Shown here one piece after another: positions 24,804-31,227 of a stretch of 50,404 bases of DNA. Within the stretch, counting starts at the first letter, position 1. Every line of letters begins with the position of its first letter. The notes beneath the pieces were generated by a model that saw nothing but the letters and a program-made list of their open reading frames with translations, had not been told where the DNA came from and ran no database searches. Source of the stretch: Planctomycetaceae bacterium UBA2671 (GTDB lineage Bacteria; Planctomycetota; Planctomycetia; Planctomycetales; Planctomycetaceae); assembly GCA_002359185.1 (NCBI GenBank), contig DEML01000052.1:1-50404 (forward strand). The letters are read 5' to 3'. A program made the translations under genes and the position numbers.

Positions 24804-25407
24804 CAGCCTCGACTCCAGAAAAGCACCTGCTTACTTCCAGAGTAATCGGACTAGAAATGCTTTCACTCTCATCGAAATGGTGACTGTGATGGCCTTAGCC
24901 GGAACAGTGACATCGATAGCTGCTGGAATTATGTTTCTGAGCTTTCAGGTCGATCGCAATTTCCGACAGCAACAGCAGGAACAAAAAGCTATAGAAACTT
25001 TCGCCGATTTATTCCGAGAAACCGTACACAGCCACTCTTTTGCACAATTTCAAGTTGCTGAAGGAAAGCTCCAGATTTTAACTACAGAGGGAACCGAGCC
25101 TCTGAGTGAGTTTCAGTTTCTTCCAGGAAAGATTGATTTTTCTCAGAGTGCAGCTGAAGAGCAGGGGGGGCGGCTTGAACGATTCCGCTTGTCAACAGAT
25201 TGGAATGTGAGCTGGAGTTTGGATCTTGAAAAAAAGCTGGTTTTGACACGATTTGAAATGAGGACTCCCCAGGAAGCGGGCTGGAAGAACTCAACTCAAC
25301 CAGAACATCGCTCCTTTGAAATTTTGGCTTCTGCGGAACGATGGCAACCTTTCCTGTCGAACTCAAATGCGGAACCGGCAGGAACTTCGACGGGGGAAAC
25401 GCCATGA
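24796..25407 (+). CDS. Pseudopilin-like protein (GspJ/PilW-like)
   Basis: The 203-residue protein carries leader and helix RNAFTLIEMVTVMALAGTVT: Glu at +5, hydrophobic helix, and again Ala in place of Gly before the cleavage site. The larger soluble domain follows, as in minor pseudopilins of the J type. ATG 24796 is preferred over GTG 24784 because TGGAGGA at 24785-24791 is well spaced. It overlaps both neighbours (8 bases upstream, ATGA with the next gene), so translation is coupled. Confidence 0.83.
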   Translation: MNNSLDSRKAPAYFQSNRTRNAFTLIEMVTVMALAGTVTSIAAGIMFLSFQVDRNFRQQQQEQKAIETFADLFRETVHSHSFAQFQVAEGKLQILTTEGTEPLSEFQFLPGKIDFSQSAAEEQGGRLERFRLSTDWNVSWSLDLEKKLVLTRFEMRTPQEAGWKNSTQPEHRSFEILASAERWQPFLSNSNAEPAGTSTGETP

Positions 25408-25814
25408 AAGAAAATCATCAGCGTCGTCGTGGAGCTATCCTCGTGATAGTTCTCGCCTGTATTGTGCTAACTGCTGGTGTGATCGGAAATCTCGTGAGAC
25501 AAACCGTCCTGACCCATCAGCAATCCAAAATCGAATTTGCTCACTCACAACTTAACGTATTAGCCGATGATGCCTTGTCATATGCCATCCAGAAATATAC
25601 ACAATCGGGAACTGTTCCCAAGGAAACCTGGACGATTCCCCGTGAGGAGTGGGATTTGAATTATGAAGGACGTGTTGAATTCTCAGCCACTGAAAATACG
25701 ACTCCCGAGACGACGATTCAAATCCAGGCTCGACTCTTCGATGGTGAAGAGAAGATTCAGCAGTTGACCAGATCCTATCCATTAACGACTCCACAGAACG
25801 GAGAAAATAACTGA
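25404..25814 (+). CDS. Short membrane-anchored pseudopilin-operon protein (GspK-like)
   Basis: The 136-residue protein begins with a basic leader (MKENHQRRRGA) and a hydrophobic helix (ILVIVLACIVLTAGVIGN), followed by about 100 soluble residues. The RRRGAILVIVL pattern resembles GspK/PilX-type minor pilins, which often lack the +5 Glu, as here. GspK proteins are normally over 300 residues, so this is at best a much reduced version. ATG 25404 overlaps the previous stop as ATGA; its own stop overlaps the next start by one base. Confidence 0.75.
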   Translation: MKENHQRRRGAILVIVLACIVLTAGVIGNLVRQTVLTHQQSKIEFAHSQLNVLADDALSYAIQKYTQSGTVPKETWTIPREEWDLNYEGRVEFSATENTTPETTIQIQARLFDGEEKIQQLTRSYPLTTPQNGENN

Positions 25815-26779
25815 TGAAAACTCGCAACGAATTATCCGCTGTAAGAGGCAGGTTCGGTTTCACATTGATTGAGCTGTTGGTTGTCATCGCAATCATTGCG
25901 ATCCTGGTGGCCTTGCTGCTGCCAGCAGTGCAGCAGGCGAGAGAAGCGGCTCGTCGATCGTCCTGTAAAAACAACATGATGCAGATGGGGATTGCGATTT
26001 CGAACTACGAACATCTCTGGGAAACATTACCTATCGGGACCACAAATCCAACCGGCCCCATCGAGAATACTCGAACCGGTTCCGACGTCGGTTGGATGGT
26101 TCGTATTCTTCCACAGATGGATGATCGGAATGCCTTTGACAAATTTGATTTTATGGCTGGGGCTTACGATGCAGCTAATTACCAGATTGCAGAATATCAG
26201 CCGCAATGGAATCGCTGTCCGTCATCAGCACTTCCGGGGTCGGTGTCGGTTGCAGTCAATATTGAACCGACGGAAAATGCAGATGATTCTGAGCAGGAGT
26301 TTTCAGGATTTGAGGGAAACGTTGATTTCGTGGAGATTGCAGTCACGAACTATGCTGGTGTGCACAGTGGATCTAATGTTGCAATCGATCAGGACAATAA
26401 CGGAGTCTTCATTCTGAACAAAGCAATAGCACCACGAGACATTCGCGATGGTATGTCGCATACGTTGTTGGCTGGTGAGAAAATCTATGGGGGCCTTAAA
26501 CTCGGTTGGATCTCCGGTACTCGGGCGACACTCAGAAATACGGGGATCTCGATTAATCAGAATGTCCATGAGTTGAGAAACGCTGGGGGATATCGTATGA
26601 GAGAGGAATGGGAACCGACCGATCCTCTGGAAACGGGTGGCTTTGAAAGCGAACACGCAGGGGGGGCACAGTTTTTACTGGGTGATTCTTCCGTGCGATT
26701 TCTCTCGGAAAATATCGACATCGAAGTTTACAGAAACCTGGGCAATCGTGAAGATGGGGAGTTGTTGCGAGAATTTTAA
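25814..26779 (+). CDS. DUF1559 pseudopilin-like protein
   Basis: The 321-residue protein has the prepilin leader RFGFTLIELLVVIAIIAIL (Gly before the cleavage site, Glu at +5), then the DUF1559 start LPAVQQAREAARRSSCKNN and the usual beta-rich domain. Near the C-terminus the family's H-x9-DG signature is altered to H-x9-DS (HAGGAQFLLGDSSVRF). DUF1559 proteins are a large planctomycete family, mostly solitary; here the gene is locked into an ATPase/GspF/pseudopilin operon, so it is a candidate main subunit of the structure. Start overlaps the previous stop. Confidence 0.93.
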   Translation: MKTRNELSAVRGRFGFTLIELLVVIAIIAILVALLLPAVQQAREAARRSSCKNNMMQMGIAISNYEHLWETLPIGTTNPTGPIENTRTGSDVGWMVRILPQMDDRNAFDKFDFMAGAYDAANYQIAEYQPQWNRCPSSALPGSVSVAVNIEPTENADDSEQEFSGFEGNVDFVEIAVTNYAGVHSGSNVAIDQDNNGVFILNKAIAPRDIRDGMSHTLLAGEKIYGGLKLGWISGTRATLRNTGISINQNVHELRNAGGYRMREEWEPTDPLETGGFESEHAGGAQFLLGDSSVRFLSENIDIEVYRNLGNREDGELLREF

Positions 26780-26809
26780 CACACTCCTTTTTAGTGAACC
26801 ATCCACCTG

Positions 26810-27307
26810 ATGAATGATGCTGAACAACTTGCAGTTGAGTTACAGTCTGCAGATGTCAAAACACGCCAAAGAGCGGCGGAGCAACTGGCTCGAATGACAG
26901 ACGGAGTCGCTCCCGCGTTAATTCCTTTGCTCGATGCCATCAATGATGCGGACGAGATAGTTCGTGAGTGGTCCGTCGAGGCACTGGAGAATTTGGGAAC
27001 ACCTTCCCGTGAGCAACTTCCGGATCTCGCCGATTTTCTTAACCGCACAAAATCAGTGGATCCTCAATGGTTCGCGTTGAAGATTCTGGGCCGCTACAGA
27101 ACTGAGGCTTCAAAGCATTTCGAACTGGTGATTTATTACTTTTCGAGTGACCATCCGCAAAATATTCGCATGCAGGCCATCAAAACTGCCTGTAAAGTAG
27201 CCTCTGATGATCAGCAGCAAGACTTAAAAGACAGATTGAAAAAACTGACTTCCGATGAGGATTCCCGGATCCAGCATCTCGCGAATGAGGAATTGATTCG
27301 CTCATGA
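26810..27307 (+). CDS. HEAT-repeat protein
   Basis: The 165-residue protein consists of paired helices with HEAT-like pattern (for example TRQRAAEQLARMTDG, VREWSVEALENLG, IRMQAIKTACKVA, IQHLANEELIRS), about four repeats, no signal peptide and no catalytic motif. It is probably a cytoplasmic protein-binding scaffold. It begins 30 bases after the DUF1559 gene and may be the last gene of the operon. Confidence 0.75.
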   Translation: MNDAEQLAVELQSADVKTRQRAAEQLARMTDGVAPALIPLLDAINDADEIVREWSVEALENLGTPSREQLPDLADFLNRTKSVDPQWFALKILGRYRTEASKHFELVIYYFSSDHPQNIRMQAIKTACKVASDDQQQDLKDRLKKLTSDEDSRIQHLANEELIRS

Positions 27308-27319
27308 TGGAGCAATGAG

Positions 27320-27392
27320 TACAAGCACGAAGCGTAAGCGAGTGAGTTTAAAAAAGTGAATTCGACACACTCGCTTGCGCTTCGTGCTTGTA
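27320..27392. repeat. 25-bp inverted repeat, TACAAGCACGAAGCG family
   Basis: The arm 27320-27344 (TACAAGCACGAAGCGTAAGC then GAGTG) pairs with 27368-27392 (CACTCGCTTGCGCTTCGTGC then TTGTA) with only one mismatch, which is a G-T pair in RNA. A single arm with one change recurs at 49769-49793. Confidence 0.9.
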
Positions 27393-27419
27393 GGCTTTCA
27401 TAAATATCAATGCGCATAA

Positions 27420-27451
27420 AAAAACTGGCGAATATCAATCCGCCAGTTTTT
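27420..27451. terminator. Bidirectional terminator between HEAT gene and korB
   Basis: AAAAACTGGCG (27420-27430) and CGCCAGTTTTT (27441-27451) form a stem around a ten-base loop, with A and T runs on the two flanks. It can end both convergent transcripts. Confidence 0.88.
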
Positions 27452-27472
27452 ATTACTTTGCCGCAATTTCGC

Positions 27473-28501
27473 TTACTCAACTGTCCAGGTATCACCCGTG
27501 CTGAAGAGGTCTTCGAGGTTGCCTGGGCCGTATTTTTCGGTGACTTCCTTGACCTGCTCGTTGACTTCATCGTCGTAGGTGGGACGGTCGATTGCTCGGA
27601 AGACGCCCATCGGTTCTGGGCTTTCGGGGTATCGCATTTGTGAGAGCAGGAAGGCGAGAGTTGGGTTTTCCAGTTTTTCATCGTGGAAGAGCAAGTCGTC
27701 TTCGCTGACGCCGCCTTTGCCCAACTCGACAACTTCCGGCTGGCTCAAATGATTGAGTCGAATCCCCTTGTCGCGATCTTTTCCGAAAATCAGTGGTTTG
27801 CCATGTTCGAGGTAGATACAGTTTTCGACCTTCTGGTCTTTCTTCGAAGCGAAATCGAAGGCCCCGCTGTTGAAGACGTTGCAGTCCTGATAGACCTCGA
27901 CCAGAGCAGTTCCTTTATGATTGGCGGCTCGCTCCAGAACATAGCAGAGGTGGTTGATGTCGACATCAACTGATCGAGCCGCGAAGGAAGCGCGGGCTCC
28001 AATTGCCACGGAAAGCGGTGTCAAAGGAGCATCGACGGAACCGTAAGGCGTACTCTTGGTTCGTTTGCCTTGTGGGCTTGTCGGTGAATATTGTCCTTTG
28101 GTCAGGCCGTAAATCTGATTGTTGAACAGGATCACTTTCAGATTCACGTTACGGCGAATCATGTGCATGAAGTGATTACCGCCGATGGAAAGCGAATCGC
28201 CGTCTCCGGTGATCACCCAGACCTGCAGATCAGGCCGAGCGACTTTCAGGCCGGTCGCAATCGCTGGAGCACGACCGTGAATACTGTGCATGCCGTAAGT
28301 GTTCATGTAATACGGGAACCGGCTTGAGCAGCCAATACCTGAGATAAACACGAACTCTTCTTTGGGAATGTTCAGCGTTGGTAAGATTTTTTTGACCTGA
28401 GCCAAAATGGAATAGTCGCCACAGCGGGGACACCAGCGGACTTCCTGGTCGCTGGCAAAATCTTTGGGGGTAAGAACTGGAAGTTCAATACTTGTACTCA
28501 T
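27473..28501 (-). CDS. korB: 2-oxoacid:ferredoxin oxidoreductase, beta subunit (KorB-like)
   Basis: The 342-residue thiamine-diphosphate subunit shows WCPRCGDYSIL near the N-terminus (Fe-S cysteines), GIGCSSRFPYYMNTYG, the TPP-binding GDGDSLSIGGNHFMH and NNQIYGLTKGQYSPTS. With the alpha/gamma subunit upstream on the same strand it oxidises a 2-oxoacid, most likely 2-oxoglutarate, to the acyl-CoA with reduced ferredoxin. The presence of sucCD and sdh genes nearby supports 2-oxoglutarate, but pyruvate or branched-chain acids cannot be excluded. The start at 28501 is chosen since MSTSIELPVLTPKDF matches the family's beginning; an upstream in-frame start would add 17 residues. Confidence 0.9.
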   Translation of the reverse strand: MSTSIELPVLTPKDFASDQEVRWCPRCGDYSILAQVKKILPTLNIPKEEFVFISGIGCSSRFPYYMNTYGMHSIHGRAPAIATGLKVARPDLQVWVITGDGDSLSIGGNHFMHMIRRNVNLKVILFNNQIYGLTKGQYSPTSPQGKRTKSTPYGSVDAPLTPLSVAIGARASFAARSVDVDINHLCYVLERAANHKGTALVEVYQDCNVFNSGAFDFASKKDQKVENCIYLEHGKPLIFGKDRDKGIRLNHLSQPEVVELGKGGVSEDDLLFHDEKLENPTLAFLLSQMRYPESPEPMGVFRAIDRPTYDDEVNEQVKEVTEKYGPGNLEDLFSTGDTWTVE

Positions 28502-28567
28502 GAGGAGTCCTATCTCAACAGAACTTGATAATTGTCTTATTATAACCGTCAAACCTGCGACGGCATA

Positions 28568-30475
28568 TTATTTCTTCAGGTTTTCAATAATGGCATCGTA
28601 AACTTCGCTGACGAGGAATGGTTTCCCCTTCATTTTGTTCAAGCCCTTGGCATCGCACAGGAACATGGCTCGCAGGAGGAAGCGAAGCTGTCCAGTGTTT
28701 AGCTCAGGAACGAGAACCTTATCGAAGCGTTTGATGACCTCTTCCAGATTTTTAGGAAACGGATTGAGGTAGCGTATGTGTGCCAGTGTGACTTTATGGC
28801 CATCTTTTTGTGCTCGCTGGACGGCTGTGCGGACAGAACCATAAGTTCCGCCCCAACTGATGACGAGTAAGTCGCCTGAATCCGGTCCTTCGAGTGGTTG
28901 GTCTGGTATATGATTGGCGATACCGGCGATCTTTTTGGCTCGCGTTTCAATCATGTGCTGATGGTTATCGGGATCGTAGCTGACGTTCCCTGTTCCATCC
29001 GATTTTTCCAGTCCACCGACCCGGTGCTCAAGACCCGGTGTGCCCGGTAATGCCCAGGGACGAACAAGTCGATCGTTTCGCAGGTAAGGCATATACTGAC
29101 CATCTTTGCCGTTGGCTTCTTTGATATGCTTGAAGTCGATCGGTTTGATATCTTTAAGATCAGGAATTCTCCATGGCTCTGCTCCGTTAGCGATGTAACC
29201 ATCGCTCAGGAGGAAGACTGGTGTCATGAATTCGACAGCCAGTCGCATCGCTTCACGGGCGACATCGAAGGCATCACCGGGTGTGGCGGCTGCGATAATC
29301 GGCATCGGACATTCGCCGTTGCGACCGAAGAAGGACATCATCAGGTCAGCCTGTTCAGTTTTTGTTGGTAAACCGGTACTTGGTCCACCACGCTGTACAT
29401 TGACGATGACCAGCGGCAATTCGGTAATGACAGCCAGCCCGATTCCCTCAGATTTCAACGCGATTCCCGGGCCACTGCTTGCAGTAACGGCAAACGCACC
29501 CCCGAAGGAGGCTCCGACTGTTGCAGTAATGGCGGCGATTTCGTCTTCAACCTGAGCTGTTCGCACGCCGAAGTTTTTCAGCTTCGAGAGTTCGTGCAGA
29601 ATGTCGCTGGCAGGTGTGATTGGATAACCGGCGTAGAACAATTCTTTTCCGGAAACGTGAGCGGCAGCGACCAGTCCCATGGCAACTGCTTCATTACCGG
29701 TCATTTTGCGGTATTTGCCCGGCGGCAATTTTGCTGGCGGAACCTTGTAATGAACCGTAAAGGCCTGAGTCGAATACCCGAGATCGGCACCGGCTTTCAG
29801 AGCAGCCAGGTTTGCCTGCACGAGTTCCGGGCGTTTCGCAAATTTAGATTTGATCCAATCCTGAGTCGCCGTGGCATCGCGATCGTATAACCAGTAGACA
29901 AGACCGAGTGCGAAAAAGTTTTTGCAGCGATCTGCCTCTTTGAGGGAAAGACCGAGGTCGGCTACAGAATCGCGAGTCAGGCGAGTCATATCGATTTTAT
30001 GTACGCGATAGCCAGCCAAGGAATCATTGTCTTCATCGAGAGGATTTGTTGCGTATCCTGCCTTGGACAAACCGGATTTATCGAACGCATCCTTATTGAC
30101 AATCAGTGTTCCGCCCCGCTTCAGGTCGGCCAGGTTTGTCTTCAGGGCAGCGGGGTTCATGGCGACAAGGGTGTCGACTTCATCTCCCGGCGTGAAAATA
30201 TCGGTACTGGAGAAGCAGAGCTGGAAGCCGGAAACTCCGTTTAGGGTCCCGGCGGGGGCACGAATTTCCGCGGGGAAGTCGGGAAGGGTGCTCACATCGT
30301 TCCCGAAGACAGCAGAAACATTGGTAAATTGTGTGCCAACGAGCTGCATGCCGTCGCCACTGTCGCCGCAAAAGCGGATGACGACTGCATCGACTTGCTC
30401 GGTCGTGCGAAAATTACCGTTACCATTCGATTGTGTATCAACTGCCGACATAATCTGATTCAACTCCTGACTCAT
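28568..30475 (-). CDS. korA: 2-oxoacid:ferredoxin oxidoreductase, fused gamma-alpha subunit (KorA-like)
   Basis: The 635-residue protein joins the gamma domain (about 30-215: FCGDSGDGMQLVGTQFTN) to the alpha pyrimidine-binding domain (about 250-630: LFYAGYPITPASDILHELSK, EDEIAAITATVGASFGG, SSGPGIALKSEG). This is the KorA architecture of two-subunit 2-oxoglutarate:ferredoxin oxidoreductases. The start at 30475 is the first ATG; a second ATG 24 bases in, at 30451, has GGAG about 12 bases before it, so the true start is uncertain. The stop is 66 bases before the korB start, giving a korA-korB operon. Confidence 0.9.
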   Translation of the reverse strand: MSQELNQIMSAVDTQSNGNGNFRTTEQVDAVVIRFCGDSGDGMQLVGTQFTNVSAVFGNDVSTLPDFPAEIRAPAGTLNGVSGFQLCFSSTDIFTPGDEVDTLVAMNPAALKTNLADLKRGGTLIVNKDAFDKSGLSKAGYATNPLDEDNDSLAGYRVHKIDMTRLTRDSVADLGLSLKEADRCKNFFALGLVYWLYDRDATATQDWIKSKFAKRPELVQANLAALKAGADLGYSTQAFTVHYKVPPAKLPPGKYRKMTGNEAVAMGLVAAAHVSGKELFYAGYPITPASDILHELSKLKNFGVRTAQVEDEIAAITATVGASFGGAFAVTASSGPGIALKSEGIGLAVITELPLVIVNVQRGGPSTGLPTKTEQADLMMSFFGRNGECPMPIIAAATPGDAFDVAREAMRLAVEFMTPVFLLSDGYIANGAEPWRIPDLKDIKPIDFKHIKEANGKDGQYMPYLRNDRLVRPWALPGTPGLEHRVGGLEKSDGTGNVSYDPDNHQHMIETRAKKIAGIANHIPDQPLEGPDSGDLLVISWGGTYGSVRTAVQRAQKDGHKVTLAHIRYLNPFPKNLEEVIKRFDKVLVPELNTGQLRFLLRAMFLCDAKGLNKMKGKPFLVSEVYDAIIENLKK

Positions 30476-30509
30476 CTATTCTTAAATGTCTTGTATGTCC
30501 AACTCAATC

Positions 30510-30572
30510 GAGCAGGTCAAATACCTGCAGAACAGCGATCAGAGAATGACATATCAAGCTCGACAGAGCACT
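30510..30572. repeat. 63-base dispersed repeat, copy 1
   Basis: The copy begins GAGCAGGTCAAATACCTGCA and ends GCTCGACAGAGCACT; it aligns end to end with 40038-40100 (GAGCAGGCAAACTGCCTGCG … GCTCGAAAGAGCACT). Each copy contains two small hairpins, GCAGG/CCTGC and GCTC/GAGC. Confidence 0.85.
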
Positions 30573-30975
30573 CCGTTGTCCTTGCCATTCTCGGCAAATC
30601 GCCATTGAGAATGACTTATTTCAATGCGAAATCAATTCGCGGTTCAATTCCGGTTTCTCTAGCAAACACATTCCAAGGGAACGACTTGAGGGAATTTTCC
30701 AATCCGAAATCTATACTCAAGGAATATCGGCAAATCGGGGGGCTCAACTCCGATAATCCCTACAAGTTTCCCGGATTATCGTCATTCTTGCAATTACGAA
30801 TACACTTGGAAAGTGCGGAATAGGGCATTCAGGCAAGATTCGTGGATTGTTCAGGGATTGAATCTCAATGGTGGGTGTCTCTGGTGGGGTGGGGGGAATC
30901 ATATTTGCAAAATCTGATCTGTCAATTTTGATTCCAAAAATGTGTTTCTCACATTGCAGGAATGACAAATCAGTT

Positions 30976-31063
30976 GGGTCCGCTGTGCGGACCGGAATTC
31001 GGGAAGATTATAGTGCCATTAGGGAATATCACTCGGGGAAATGGTCCGCACAGCGGACCCTAC
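30976..31063. repeat. Opposed GGTCCGC…GCGGACC palindromes
   Basis: GGGTCCGCTGTGCGGACC (30976-30993) and GGTCCGCACAGCGGACCC followed by TAC (31043-31063) are inverted copies of each other and each is itself a hairpin. The second ends in the CCCTAC tail shared with other palindromes in the window. Confidence 0.85.
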
Positions 31064-31227
31064 GGGTGGTTGTAACAGGTGCAATTGTCGGGTTGAAATT
31101 GACTCGACATTTGCGATGAACTATCACTCCATTCCCCACGCGGTGAACCGCTTCCAGGTTTGCTGCAAAATGTTTCGAAATCAATTTTGCATTTCGAGGC
31201 CCTCCTCCCCTGAAAATTGGCAATTTC

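Larger units (their letters stand above)
30476..31227. other. 752-base intergenic region rich in repeats
   Basis: No convincing gene was found in this divergent gap. It holds a 63-base repeat (30510-30572), a perfect nine-base inverted repeat CGATAATCC/GGATTATCG (30751-30759 and 30773-30781), and two opposed GGTCCGC…GCGGACC palindromes (30976 and 31043). Promoters for korA and for the beta-helix protein must lie here but could not be placed with confidence. Confidence 0.6.

Noticed and set aside
27320..27451. Possible CRISPR-like or tandem repeat array
   Set aside because: There is only one foldback plus one terminator hairpin; no regularly spaced direct repeats were found here or elsewhere in the window.
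30329..30823. 164-residue plus-strand frame over the start of korA and the repeat region
   Set aside because: It runs antisense to korA and then through repeat sequence, without a family pattern.
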